A stretch of 64,000 bases of DNA from assembly GCA_963921935.1 (NCBI GenBank), contig OY998175.1, forward strand, positions 226,818,122 through 226,882,121, given 5' to 3'. The notes under the pieces are model-generated. The model was given only the letters and a program-made list of their open reading frames with translations. It did no database searches and had not been told where the DNA came from. This document shows positions 32,046 to 43,562 of the stretch, in pieces. This DNA is from Galeruca laticollis. Lineage: Eukaryota; Arthropoda; Insecta; Coleoptera; Chrysomelidae. The first letter of the stretch is position 1. Every line of letters starts with the position of its first letter. A program made the translations under genes and the position numbers.

Positions 32046-33177
32046 ATTCACTCTAATTTATGTCCTTCAGATGGACATTTAAAGGATACTGAAAAAGACA
32101 TAACCGTAGCAGAACACACAAGTAATTATATAGCACTTTAAGACTATGAATTAATCAGAAGTCAATATATGGATAATTTTTTTTATTCAAATCTTCAATA
32201 CACAACAATATCAATATTTCCAGATAACAAGCAAACAGGAAAATCAGAGAAGGATTCAGACTATCGCATAAGTTGTAGTGAGCCAAATTCGTTAATCTCA
32301 GATGATGGAAACGACCCAGAAAGACAAAATATTGGTAATAATAACCAGAATTCTAAGAAAAAACTGGTAGAAAAAACCTCAAATGAAAATAACGATCCAC
32401 CAAAAAACGTAGAAAAAAAAATTTAACGAACACGATAGAAAGAATAATAAGAAACTCCTGTAAAAGTTGTCAAACAGGCAGATGGAACTAAAATAAAAAC
32501 TCTGGTAACTAGGGCGGCAGGAAAATTGTGACCACCCAGCAGGGACAAATTTAGGGTGAAATGTAAAGGTAAGATCACGGAAGAATGCCGAAAAGCAATT
32601 ATTGAAGAATACTGGAGCAAAGACAGAGAAACTACAAAATCTAAATACAGTAATCCCAAACGTTCTTTAAATAATGCTTTATATTTTTAATTACAAAAAA
32701 AGAAACTGTTGAAACTCTATACAAACCTACAAATCCTCATCTACCGCGTTGAAGATAGTAAAAAAATAAACGATCATAGCGTATACTGCGTCAATAATTT
32801 TACTAAATCCAACGGAAAGTCCCCTAATCTGTATTACGAAGGCGTCAAGGATAAATTCAGGATTTGTCTGTCAACTTAAAACCATTCGAAATTCACAAAG
32901 AGTTTTAAGCACATCAAAGACTCTGAAAACAAGGAGATAGCAATTAGAGGACATATACAGAGCGTCCATAAACTCATGAAACTAAAAAAAAATTATAAAT
33001 CGTGGTTGTTTCTATATATTTTGTTTTATTTAAACGTTTACAAAGATCAAAAATATATATTTTTTAAAATGCTATGTCATCTCGATATATTAGTCAAAGA
33101 ACAAACTTGATTTTTCTTTTTTTAATATATGTTTATATTGATTAAAAAATCTAAAATATCCATTAATTACCAACAAA
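32046..33177 (+). pseudogene. Decayed reading frames of unknown repeat protein
   Basis: An 85-codon frame at 32169-32426 is Asn/Asp/Lys-rich. After it, in changing frames, come KFRVKCKGKITEECRKAI and EEYWSKDRETTKS. This resembles a Cys-rich pattern (C-x-x-K-I-T-E-E-x-R-x-x-I-F-x-x-Y-W) that I recall from multicopy insect proteins of unknown function, but I cannot assign a family. Further fragments (LYYEGVKDKFRIC) follow to about 32880. 32900-33177 shows nothing. Confidence 0.3.
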
Positions 33178-33615
33178 TGTGTTCGACTCTCGGCTCAGCA
33201 TGTATTCAAATGTTGTAATATCTAAAAAATGGCACTGTGTCATGAAACTAGACCAATATCATAATGCTATGTCTGCAAAATATTGATGTCAAATTGTTTC
33301 GTTTGGACTATACAAGGCATTGAGCTCACAATAATTTTCACGTACAATTGGGTATAACTTCTGAAACCCTACATTGTAAGTATGGGGAGGTGAGACCAAT
33401 CTGAATCTGAAATAATATATAGGGTGTCTCATTCAAAGAAAGGTATGTTTGTATCACCCTCGTGATAAGGAACATCCAGTACAGATGAAAATAATTTTGA
33501 AATGTGAAGCTTACAGATGTCTACAATTTTTGTATACAACTTTATTCCATATCTTCTATTATAACGGATATATCGAACTTTGTTACACTAATGGCGCACC
33601 CTGTATGTATATGGA
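33178..33615 (+). repeat. Dispersed ~440-bp repeat, copy 2
   Basis: Matches 25393-25845 in direct orientation. An inner block from ATATAGGGTGTCTC (about 33418) to GGCGCACCCTGTATGTAT (33608) has short inverted ends and may be a MITE. Confidence 0.75.
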
Positions 33616-33921
33616 GTTAGTATTGTCGTTGATGTGGTACAGAGTGTTTTGACTGTTAGTGGCTTTTTTTACTTGATTCTTAATACTACCCAAAATACCC
33701 GAAAATACCCAAAAAGCATTTTTGGGTATTTTCGAAATTTGAACAAGAAAATAATGTTTAAGGACGCACATCTGGAAAGTATTTTCAGAAGTAGACAGAT
33801 TGGAATAATTGAAGAGAACTAAACGAAAAAATATCTTTCAAATGAAAATCTAACTATGCTCTCGATCAATTACATGAACTTATTCCAAACTTCTCAAGGA
33901 AATATCATATTTTCAGTAGTA

Positions 33922-34096
33922 ATATAACAAGAGAGTGAGAATAAATTGAAAATAATTTGACAGATTTTTTGAAAACTTGTTGCCAGGCAATAGTCACGAG
34001 AGCCCGCAGGGCTCGAGTGGCTATTGCCAAATGGCAACAAGTTTGAACAAAATCTGTCTAATTATTTTCTAATTTATGGAACTCTCGAGTTATATT
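33922..34096. repeat. Foldback element with ~87-bp arms
   Basis: The left arm AATATAACAAGAGAG...CACGAGAGCCC and the right arm GGGCTCGAGTGG...CTCGAGTTATATT are near-perfect inverted repeats around a 3-base centre GCA. The inner 35 bp (TTGTTGCCA...GGCAATAG) pair particularly well. No coding capacity. Arm and centre resemble the hairpins at 22205 and 36543. Confidence 0.85.
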
Positions 34097-35158
34097 TGAC
34101 TAGATTATTTTTTGATTCACAAATTGGTGAAGGTCTTAAATTGTCTCCAAATAGACTGATTACTTATTAGAATATTTTTCGAAGTAGTTTCTATAATCTT
34201 ATTCGTTATTTCTTCATCAGAAAAGGTACTAAACCGATGATGTTCACTCATTTTATATATAACGTTGACACAATTAGATAATTATTTAACAACTATCTGA
34301 CACTTGCTAGACAAATAAAAGCAACAGTGATTATTCCCGAGAATAATCACAAGAGCTTTATTCCCACTATAATAATGAGATGATTGGTTGAAACTTACCC
34401 TTGTGTCAAATAAAGAAGCATTTCATTGGTTTTAAGAAACGTCAAAAAATAATCTATAGAATTTATTTTATTTTCCACAGTTTTTGGATATAAAAATTAG
34501 ACTATTTGTTTAAGAAATAAACTACTCCTCTCATTCCTTTTATGTTAAAAGTTAAAAATGAACCTAAAACTTCTATAATTCACTTTATAATCTTCTTGTT
34601 TCGCGCAAATCCCTTCGTGCATATTTTTTAATAATAACCTGCCTCTCGAGATATGTCAAGTAGGTTCTTTAAAATGTATTAAAGAGTAAAAAACAACCGT
34701 TCATACTGAGAAGCTCTACGCAACACCACCGAGGGAATCAAAATAAATTGAGTCTTATTTCGGTACTTACAATATGCGGATTTTAAAGAGAGACTGTAAT
34801 AACGTAGAGTGACTTCGAAAAACATATAAAGTCGATCCTTGAATTGTCAAGAGTTCATTGCCACAACATAACACAATCGGAATGTGAAAATAAAAATGTA
34901 AGCAGTCGAGTTTCAGATTGTGGCAAATTATTTATAAAATAATAAAGCAGAAGAAATACATTCAGAAAAGTATTGTGTTGTAAAAGTATTTGATTTGAAG
35001 TTTTTCGTACTTCCGGGCCTAAAGTGACAACTTCACTCCCTTGTGACAGGTACTAAAGTGTCACATTTAATCCCTCCGGGATTAAATATTGACGAAACTC
35101 CCGGAACGATTAAATCACAAACAAACGAATTTAAGGGATATTTTATTGAAAAATATAA
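34097..35158. other. No gene; small palindromes near the 3' side of the recombinase gene
   Basis: A 24-bp near-perfect palindrome GTGATTATTC-CCGA-GAATAATCAC lies at about 34329-34352. At 34998-35065 TTTTTCGTACTTCCGG is followed by several copies of a TAAAGTG/CACTT motif; TTTTCGTACTTCCGG recurs inverted at about 36523-36538, on the other side of the recombinase gene. Confidence 0.4.
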
Positions 35159-36341
35159 TTAATTAGAATGGTAATTAACGTTAATATTCAAATTAATATT
35201 GTGACAGTTCGTCATATTGACCAGTCTTTCCTGGGTTAATGCAGCAGGTAACTGACGAGTAACAGATAGGTCCTTTTCATATTGAACTGGTGTTTGTTTC
35301 GAAGATCCTGCGGAAACAGGAAGCGAGAATGAGGACTGTGGCATAACTATAGTGGACGAATCGGCGACTTGACCAAATATTTTATCTGAAATTTTTTGTT
35401 TATTTTTAATAGACGATTCAATATATCCCTCGGCCACGTTGGAGGATTTCCATCCTCCATGTCTCTTCAGCACGTCTATTGTTGCTCCCGAATCAGCTAA
35501 CAAAGACGCAGATGTGCGTCTAAAACAATGTCCCGTATAAGACGTCGCATTTTCTAATTTCAAGAAAGCTGCTATTTGCCGTGGAAATGTACCAAACATG
35601 TTTTTTCCTACTACTCGCGTAGTACATTCTTTGTTGATGTATTGAACAAAAAATTTTGAATGAGTTGTCCCTGTCTTTCGCAATGCCACATATTTCCGAA
35701 ATATCGCCACAAAACTGATGGCACTGTTTTCTGAATTTTTGATCACAAAATTTCGGTCAATTTTACTTTTGGTGTTTCTAATCGCAATTAGGAAGGAATC
35801 GCCCAAATCTCTCACATCGTCGATTTCTAAATCAACCAACTCTTTTCCACGACAAGCTCCCGCAACGCCCAAAATAAGTGCAACCTACAAAAAATTGATT
35901 TCTTAAAATTTCTGAATATAAACAAATTTCCAAATTTACCTTAAGCATTAAATATTTATCATCCGGAGCCTCCCGTAAGAACTGATCTACCTGCTCAGAC
36001 GTGAGAATTCTTGACTTCTTTGGCTTAAATCCCTCATTTCTTCTCTTCAAAAAAGCTAATAATTTTGGAAATTTACTTATATCAATATCTTCTCTAATGT
36101 TAATAACCGATTTCAGCATTGAGTAATGTGCCCAGAGAGTTGAGGCACAAACCGCTTTTGATTTATCATCGAAGTAGACTAACAGCGCATTTTCAGTAGG
36201 TTGTCTCACATTTTTTAAGCGGCACCACTTTTTAAAAGCATCGTACTGCTGCTCGTATAGTTTTCTAGATTTCGGTGGTAACAATTCTTCACCTACTTCG
36301 GCTGCTCTTTTATCAATATCAGATACACCTTCTTCACTCAT
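35159..36341 (-). CDS. Crypton-type tyrosine recombinase, apparently intact, one intron
   Basis: Exon 1 is 36341-35940 (134 codons) and exon 2 is 35884-35159; a 55-bp GTAAAT...TTTGTAG intron in phase 0 separates them. The start was chosen as the ATG of MSEEGVSD. The product is 375 residues. The N-terminal SAM-like part has PPKSRKLYEQQYDAFKKWC and STLWAHYSMLKS. The catalytic domain has Arg146 (GACRGKEL), His253-x2-Arg256 (GHCFRRTSASLLADSG), His276 (KRHGGW) and nucleophile Tyr288 (VAEGY), the full R-H-R-H-Y set. It matches Crypton-type or XerD-like recombinases found in insect genomes. Whether it is a mobile element or a domesticated gene cannot be decided. The paralogue at 14143-20138 has the same intron position. 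Confidence 0.85.
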
Positions 36342-36542
36342 GATACCAATAATTATCAATAACAATGTTTCTTTACAATGACACTAGTAATGACAATGTT
36401 TCTAAATTATAACTGTCACAACGCAATGTTACTATGGTAACTTATTTTAAAGACAGTTTATTAAATGAGTTGAAGAGAGAAAAAACTGATTGAAATTATT
36501 GAAATAATTAATAAAATCATACCGGAAGTACGAAAAGTATCG
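36342..36542. promoter_or_regulatory. Upstream region of the recombinase gene
   Basis: About 200 bp between the ATG and the hairpin. AT-rich, with repeated TGACA/TGTCA and ACAATGTTTCT motifs (36362 and 36394) but no clear TATA element. It must hold the promoter if the gene is transcribed. Confidence 0.3.
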
Positions 36543-36660
36543 TATATACCTTGCGACTGAAGTACATTTAATCCTTCAGGTAAATTATGGCCCTCCCTGC
36601 GGTCGGGCCATAAACTTTACCTTCAGGATTAAATGTACTACTTCAGTCCCGCGGTATATA
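36543..36660. repeat. Hairpin (foldback) upstream of the recombinase gene
   Basis: TATATACC...GACTGAAGTACATTTAATCC...GGCCCTCCC on the left and GGGCC...GGATTAAATGTAC...CTTCAGTC...GGTATATA on the right form arms of roughly 50 bp around CTGCGGTC. The same GGATTAAA/TTTAATCC motif is found in the flank on the other side of the gene (35070-35085). Confidence 0.8.
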
Positions 36661-36952
36661 ATATACTATTATTGATTTCAATAGACTTAATTTCGTCTTT
36701 AATAGGCATTTCCCACTGATGTTTATCTATTCTGTGTTGAATGTTAGAATAACATTTTGGCAGTGGGTTGAATACATTTTGTGCAGATAATACATTACCT
36801 TGGGATTCGTCATCATCTTTTTCGACGTACGAAATGGCCTATTAATAAGTTTGAGTGAGTATGAATATCGATGTTTATTTTTACTTTTGCTACTTTAAGG
36901 CGGCTCAATTTCACTCAACTTCATTGTAATATTCGTTGTTAAAGTAGTATTA

Positions 36953-39249
36953 GGGTAAGACCGGGAGAGATCCCGGTATGGGAGAGATCCCGGTATGGGA
37001 GAGATGCCGATTGCTTATATCTCGGACTGTACTCGCCTACAAGGCCGAAGCCGCGGTCTACGGCAGTCATGTACCAACGCTTGTCACACCTGGTCGTCGC
37101 TATTGCGCAATCTTGAAGCATTTCGAATTAGCCTAATATTGTTTATCTTGGTGCAGTGAAAAGTTTTTCGGGGCATAAAGTAAGTAGACCTTATATACCT
37201 AATTATTGCCCTGGTGAAAATTTTAAATCCTTTTGGTGAAAGAGCATGTGAAGAGGTTATACGTCTTTGTATTCGTCCACTATTTGCATCAATTTCAACT
37301 GTGATACGGATGTCGGCATCTCTCCTGGAAAATCGGGAGTATTAGTGAGATACCTTGCTTATTTAAAACTAATTAATTGCAGCAATGCCAAGCAAATACG
37401 AAAGAAGGTGTCCCAATAGGGGTAGATGGAGCGAAGAAAGTTTACAAGCGGCTATAAAAAGCGTGGCAGAAGGAATGGATGTAAATGAAGCTTCTAGGGT
37501 GTTTAGCAATCTACCAAGAACTTTAGTTACATCCGGCAATTCGAAAAAAGGACGAATGGGACCTGATAGTTTACTTGGTGAAGAAGCTGAAATAAAAATG
37601 ATTGTTAACATAAATAAACTACAAGCAAGAGGTTTACACCAACGAGATCTGAAGTTAGGCGTATGGCTTTTCACCTGGCCGAGCAGTTGAAAATACGCCA
37701 TAAATTTGATTGACAAGCTGAACTCGCAGGTTACGACTGGCTTACGTCCTTTTTACGAAGACATCCTGAACTGGCCATAAGAAAAGCTGAAGCCTTATCC
37801 CGCAGTAGAAGCTTCAGCATGGCTAGAAATATAGTTACAAAATACTTTGAACTGCTGGCTTCTACAATGGAGGAACACCAGTTGTTCGACAAAGCCGCTT
37901 GTGTTTACAACATGGACGAGACGGGGCTCCAGCTAAACAACCGCCCAGGCGAAGTCATTGTGAAAAAAGGCTCTAAAGTTGTGTCTACTTTGACAGCTGC
38001 GGAACGGGGCGGAACAATAACAGTTATAAGCTGTTGCAACGCGGAAGGCACATTCTTGCCGCATCCGTGCATTCTCAAAGGTAAAAATAAGAAACGAGAA
38101 TTCGAGGATGGAATGCCACCGAATCTATTGTGTACATGAATCAGAAGTCAGCCTATATCAACACATAGATTTTTCTCGAATTGCTCAAGCTTCATTTCAT
38201 CCCAAGAAAAACTGCGGGAAAGTGCTCCTAATTCTTGATGGCCACGGATCTCACTGCAGCTCAGTGGAAGCTCTGACATACGCTGATGAGAATGACATAA
38301 TACTGCTTTGCCTTCCCCCACATACTACTCACTATCTCCAACCTCTCGATAGATCCTTTTTTAAGTCGTTGAAGGCAGCATTTTATCAAGCTTGCGATAC
38401 TTGGGTCAAATCCAATGCTGATAGAAAAATCGGAAGGCTACAGTTCGGACGAGGAAAAAGGCTGCAAGTGTTCAAAATGCAACATCAGGTTTTAAGGCGG
38501 CTGGAACCCGTTTAATCCGCAAAGTATCCAGGACGACGCCTACGGAGGTACCGATGTGTGAATAAAAGAAACGTCTAAGGGAAACTCGCAGAGATTTTAA
38601 ATAATGCAGAAGCCATAGAAAGGCGCAAAAGCATTCAGGGGCAAAAACAAGTGAATCTCAACAAAACGAAACGTGGCACAAAGGCAGCTAAAACACCTGT
38701 GGTATCTAAAAAGGAGAGATTTACTGCGAAAACGGTACCAAAAGGAAAACAGAAGACCCTAAAACTGCAGGTAGAGGAGTCCAGTGACGAAGATTCAAGC
38801 TTATCTCTTCATGATAGCAGTTCAGATTTGGAAAATCATGATGACGCAACCTGCACTGGATGTGGCGAAGACTATACGAAGACAACTAATGATGAAGATT
38901 GGATTCAATGCGCTCATTGCCAGCAGTGGGTGCATGAGGGATGTACCAAGTATCAAAATACGTGCGAGATCTGTGTTAAAGTGCTTATTAAGAGGCGTAT
39001 CGTGTAGTGGCATCTGTACCTTAACCTGACGGCGTCTTTCCCGCAGGGTTAGGTAGAGATGTCGATTTGCAGAGTTTTGAAAAATATTTTTTTAATATTT
39101 CTTACATGTTCATTGTGGAATAAAACTTATGCTTCTGTTTTTATAAATAAATGTCGAATCAAACGACGTATTTTTTTATTATGACATGTTAATTTGGAAG
39201 CATTAATCAAAGTCGATATGAAAAATCGGCATCTCACCCGGACTTACTC
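36953..39249 (+). mobile_element. pogo/Tigger-like DNA transposon 2 with TA target duplication
   Basis: The left end TA-GGGTAAGACCGGGAGAGATC (TA at 36951-36952) and the right end, read on the minus strand, TA-GAGTAAGTCCGGGTGAGATG (TA at 39250-39251) are imperfect terminal inverted repeats. Subterminally GGGAGAGATCCCGGTAT occurs twice in tandem with a third partial copy (36963-37010), and inverted versions are at 37315 and 39045-39065. Confidence 0.8.
37385..39007 (+). pseudogene. Tigger-like transposase with C-terminal PHD-type zinc finger
   Basis: Frame 37385-37690 encodes the N-terminal part (RWSEESLQAAIKSVAEGMDV, LGEEAEIKMIV). After a frame change come WLTSFLRRHPELAIRKAEAL, and in frame 37819-38139 VYNMDETGLQLNNRPGEVIV (first catalytic Asp), AERGGTITVISCCNAEG and LPHPCILKGKNK. 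A deletion near 38135 removes the stretch up to HIDF. Frame 38108-38515 has VLLILDGHGSHCSSVEAL (second Asp) and HYLQPLDRSFFKSLKAAF (third Asp). Frame 38651-39007 ends in a PHD-like finger, CTGCGEDY...WIQCAHCQQWVHEGC...CEIC, usual for this transposase group. It has several frameshifts and is dead. Confidence 0.85.
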
Positions 39250-39295
39250 TACATGATTTATATGTTGCTTCCTGTGATAGTACTAAAATTAAAAA

Positions 39296-39489
39296 GAATT
39301 TATTGGGAAAACAGAACCAATATTTTAATACAAATAGTTTTATTTTTAGTTTTTGACGTTTCGGTGTTTAAAACTATCATATTTCATAGAGTAAAAATTA
39401 TAATTGTAAACGATGTCAGGTTAGACACCGAAACGTCAAATCTAAAAAACTATTTGTATTAAAACAGTGGTTAATTTTCCCAATGAATG
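39296..39489. repeat. Foldback MITE
   Basis: ATTGGGAAAAC...TTTTAATACAAATAGTTTT...TTGACGTTTCGGTGT on the left is mirrored by ACACCGAAACGTCAA...AAACTATTTGTATTAAAAC...TTTTCCCAAT on the right, about 75-bp arms around a short spacer. No coding capacity. Confidence 0.8.
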
Positions 39490-40003
39490 CATTTTAGATT
39501 TAATATTTTTATTCCCAGAAATCGAGTTTTGTCAATAGAATGAGATCGAAAAATCGAATATATTTCTAAATGCTGATCAGTTGTGAAGACGTTGTTGGCT
39601 ATCTCACTCACTTGCCAAATACTGGTTACTGGTCAATATTAGGTATCAATCAGTTCTGCGGAATTCGCCCACCGAGTTATTATTCTGATTATTATTCTCG
39701 GTTTTTAATAAATCAAGATTTGTGCTCGTAGGAATTTCTGAGTAGTCATAACCGTCATATGATAATTCAGATGTTGCAGTTTTGATTATTAGAGATTTAT
39801 TTATTTTATCAGCTTTGAAATTCATTTCATCAACTATTATATCGTGAGCTGTCCGCCATCTCAACGTTTTACAGTGTATACCCATTTTGTTAGCCCATGA
39901 TTTAAAGTTTGTTTAAATATACCCGAAGAATCAACTACTAGAGGCGTGAAAATATATGTTATTCTTTTTAGAGTTAAAAGAATGAGAACCCAGTTGTTAT
40001 TAC
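39490..40003. other. Flank of Gypsy B, no gene recognised
   Basis: A 79-codon minus frame (39885-39646) has no recognisable motif. The last four bases, TTAC (40000-40003), equal the four bases after the other end of Gypsy B. Confidence 0.4.
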
Positions 40004-40516
40004 CGTAATGTTTTTCTAATTAATTTAAACAGTAAACGGGTGGGATAAAGTTTAAACACACGGTATGGCTACTTACGAATTTATTTAAACACTAAACTAC
40101 TCACTAACACTTAATTTATATACACGTAACTATTCTAACTATTCACTTACATTTAATTTATATACACACCAACTTAATTATTAATTTATATCAGCACTTC
40201 ACTGTTCGCTATTTCGGTGTATTCTGTTTCTGTTTATTTGTCGAGATCACTTTATCAACTAAACTGAACTTCTCCGCTGGTCAGTCCTTTATATATTAGT
40301 GCCTTTTACTAGATAATTCTAGATTGCGGCTTACACAAAAACAATTGGCTCTGGCATTTTCTAGATAAGACTGGTCCAAAAACAATGTCTAGATAAGATA
40401 GTCACAATCGTAAACAGTTCTAAGAAATCCCTGCGCATCCGCCATAATTTTAACTTTCATACATGGCTTATACAGAGTCTGATTCAGGGACTATACCAGT
40501 GTGCTGCTTCGTTACA
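40004..40516 (-). repeat. 3' LTR of Gypsy B
   Basis: 513 bp, similar throughout to the 5' LTR with scattered substitutions and small indels, so the insertion is not recent. The polypurine tract AAAGAGGGGG lies just outside it on the minus strand (about 40519-40530). Confidence 0.9.
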
Positions 40517-40947
40517 TTACCCCCTCTTTAAATCGAAGTTCCTCCTGGAACTATTATGTAGCCGAGACTGGATGTTTGAATCGGCAACTGACCCCATTTC
40601 TACACTTTCCGATCTTATGGAAATAGCAGGGCACTGTCTTCATCGGATACTGATAACGGGGGTTGTAGCTGCAAATTAATATCTGGACACCGGTATCTCG
40701 AAAGATAATCTCTACCATGTTCCTAATGACTCGCCAATCCAACTAGTTAATCGCTATCTTAGGCATAACTAGCTTCTTCACGCTGGAATCTAACACATGG
40801 TTTCGGAGTTTTCGAAGTGCTTCCCACACATCGCGATAGGTAGATCGATTTTGAAATTCATTTTTAGTTACCACGTAGAAGATGTACCGTGAATTATGTT
40901 TCAGTTTCAGTGTCTAGCCAGGGGCTGGAATCTGGTCTTCAGTTTTT

Positions 40948-42236
40948 CTAATTGCCCGAACTTCTTTCGAAAGACGTTTGCCAACCCTTCTTGAGACAGT
41001 CAGAGATGTTGTATGCCAGTGAATAATCTTCCGGGAGAGTGATCAAATCTTGTCGTTGTTCTGAAGTGACTCCATATCTAGCTTTTCCGGTACCTCCATA
41101 TGCGCCCATAAATTCATCGAAGGTAGAGTCAGACACATCTCGAATATGGTTTACTCCTTTCTCTAGGTCATGGTCTCCTTCGAATGGCACTAGTCGGTTT
41201 TGGTGAACTACTTTTGGTTTTCCGTTAGGGATCTTGCTTATGCGATATATAACATCATTGATCCTTTTCTTCATTGAGTATGGACCTTCCCAGGATTTTT
41301 GTAATTTTGGAGAAAATCCTTTTCTCCTCGTCAGGTTGGGTAACCATACTTTGTCCTCTTCTTTAAAACCGCCTTCTATGGCCTACGTGTCGTACCGTCT
41401 TTTCAGTCTGTCGCTGGCAACTTGAAGGTTTGTTCGAACTAATCCATGAATGTCGTCCAGCCTTCTTCTCAATTTGATCACGTAGTCATCTCCTGCTAGA
41501 TCTTCTCCAGGCCGTGAGCCAAATTCCAGGTCGCATGAAAGCCTCATTTCACGGCCAAACAGGATTTTCGTAGGTTTTTGACGGCAGATCGATAGGCCAA
41601 TGCGAATAGAGAAAGATACTGGTCCCAATTTCTCTGATGGCTGGAAAATATTTTGGACAGTTATTTTCCAATAGTCCTGTTCATTCTCTCGACCATTTCA
41701 TCTGACTGTGGATGTTATGATGTTGTCCTGGTCTTCTTCATTCCCAGCTTCTCGTAAATCTCCTGGAATATATGGCTTTCGAAATTTCTTCCCTGGTCAC
41801 TGTGGACTTCCAATTGCACTCCATATCGGCTGATAAATTCTTTTACCAATACACCCACGACAGTTGTGGCCTCTTGGTTCGGGATACCGTGAATTTCCAC
41901 CCACTTTGTGAAATAATCCATTACAACCAGTATGTATTTGCTACCATTTTCTGTCGTCGGAAATGGTCCAGCGATACCTAAAGCAATCCTTTCGAAAAAG
42001 CTCCCAACATTATACTGTTTCATAGGTGCCTCTCTCTTGCGATGTGGTCCATTACTTGTAGCACAAGTCGGACATTCCTTACACTAGTCCTTCACATCGT
42101 CGGAGCTGTTCATCCAATAAAACCTTTCACGGACTCGCTGAAGGGTTTTCTTCACTCCCAGATGACCTTCAGATGGACTGTCGTGTAACTTCTTCAGTAC
42201 CTCAGCTACTCTCGTTCAAGGGATAACTAGCTGTCT
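40948..42236 (-). pseudogene. Gypsy B integrase remnant
   Basis: Minus strand, in order: an HHCC zinc segment (LHDSPSEGHLGVKKTLQ... CKECPTC) at about 42200-42040 with a stop; the catalytic core in frame 42023-41715 (LGIAGPFPTTENGSKYILVV with first Asp in VVMDYFTKW; VHSDQGRNFES with second Asp); the part around the third acid, lost in a broken stretch near 41700; frame 41628-41383 (KILFGREMRLSCDLEF, C-terminal half); and frame 41274-40948 with a GPY-like end (NDVIYRISKIPNGKPKVVHQ). Several stops. It is not expected to be active. Confidence 0.8.
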
Positions 42237-42448
42237 CCTCATCTCGGAACCATAATCGTTTCCAAGGAAACTTTTCAACAGCCCTTCTTCCAGGACAAAG
42301 GAGTCCCACTGAGCCCAATACGCCTTGAGTTTCGGTGAAAATCTTGACACTTCTTGGCATGTAGGTCGCCGATTTTCTTCCTCCCATTGCCGGATCATCT
42401 TCAGGTGAGGATCTTCTCTGATCCTGGTGGGTGACCATTCCTCGTTGA

Positions 42449-43537
42449 CTACAGTAGTTCTTGAAATTGTAGCTTCCCTAGATTCCACCCTGTTGCAGTG
42501 CAGTGGGAGCAGTCTGTTGGGCAGGACTGTCTAGGCAGAGAGTCCGCTTTTCGGTGATCCATATCAGCTCGATGTTCACCCCTGTCTAATTTCCTCTGTG
42601 ACTGAAGTTCTTGGGTTCCAGGAGTCTTGGGGCGCTTAGACGGACTGCGTACGTGCTCTAGCTCGCCACACTTCCGGCATTTGATATTCTTCGGTTTCTT
42701 ATCTGCCATACCTTTCAACAAGTTGATGATCTGGTCAAGTTTGTCATCGTCTTCTTCTTCCTGCATGTTCCTACCTTTGTTGTATACCGAAGCCATCGTG
42801 GCTGCTTCATATTCAAGAGCACCAGTCATAGCATCGACCAATATTTTAGGATGGGCTAATCGAAGCGTCTTCTCCATACCGTGGTCACATAGGCCGTCAA
42901 TAAAGGCCTGGATGCCTAAACATTCCATCATGTTATCTGGTGTTGATGGATAAGCAAATCGAACTAGTCGGGAAATATCCATTACATACTCTTGAATGGT
43001 TTCGTCACGTTTCCGCCTTCGGTTCCTCAGCTGGAATCTGTACAAATGTTCCAAATGTTCGTGACCATATCGCATGTCCAACCTTTTCTTCTTTTCTTCT
43101 GCTGAAGTGTCTTGTGTTTTCAAATCGGCAATCTTTGTCTCTAACTCCTTGATTTTCTCGTCCATCTGATTTTCCATCGTTGTCAGTTTATTCTCCATGT
43201 CTAATTTTAGAGATGAAATTTTATTCTCGACTTCAGCAGCAATGTAATTTTCCAATGATAAGATATCTGCAGAAATATCATTATTCATAGCAGAAATCTT
43301 CTCGTCCATGTTAGTAGAAACCTCGTCCATGTTAGCAGACATATTAGAAGAAACTGACGAGATTAAGATGGAAACCTCGTCAATAAATAAAACTGTTTCT
43401 GGATCAAAGCCGTCATTTTCCAGTGCCACTTTAAGTCTTTCTACTAATTCACTCTTCTTACCGGACGTTTCCAACTCACGATCTTCCAATTCTGCTCTTA
43501 ACTCAGTCATTTTCAAGTTCCTTAGTCTCTTGGCCAT
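42449..43537 (-). CDS. Gypsy B gag, fused to the RNase H end by deletion
   Basis: An intact 362-codon frame. Residues 1-40 form a SAP-like motif (MTELRAELEDRELETSGKKS). Residues ~55-150 are coiled-coil-like repeats (SANMDEVSTNMDEKIS). The capsid-like part follows (RYGHEHLEHLYRFQLR, IQAFIDGLCDHGMEKTL). The zinc knuckle CRKCGELEHVRSPS has lost its last Cys. Directly after RPKTPGTQELQSQRKL the frame continues with EHRADMDHRKADSLPRQSCP, which in Gypsy A is the end of RNase H. The deletion thus removed protease, RT and RNase H but kept the frame. A capsid-like region of ~90 residues that Gypsy A has before RYGHEH is also shortened. Confidence 0.85.
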   Translation of the reverse strand: MAKRLRNLKMTELRAELEDRELETSGKKSELVERLKVALENDGFDPETVLFIDEVSILISSVSSNMSANMDEVSTNMDEKISAMNNDISADILSLENYIAAEVENKISSLKLDMENKLTTMENQMDEKIKELETKIADLKTQDTSAEEKKKRLDMRYGHEHLEHLYRFQLRNRRRKRDETIQEYVMDISRLVRFAYPSTPDNMMECLGIQAFIDGLCDHGMEKTLRLAHPKILVDAMTGALEYEAATMASVYNKGRNMQEEEDDDKLDQIINLLKGMADKKPKNIKCRKCGELEHVRSPSKRPKTPGTQELQSQRKLDRGEHRADMDHRKADSLPRQSCPTDCSHCTATGWNLGKLQFQELL

Positions 43538-43562
43538 TTCTACGTAGATATTTATTTATATT

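Noticed and set aside
39646..39885. 79-codon minus-strand frame beside Gypsy B, considered as a host exon
   Set aside because: No splice signals, motif or codon pattern distinguishes it from chance in this AT-rich sequence.
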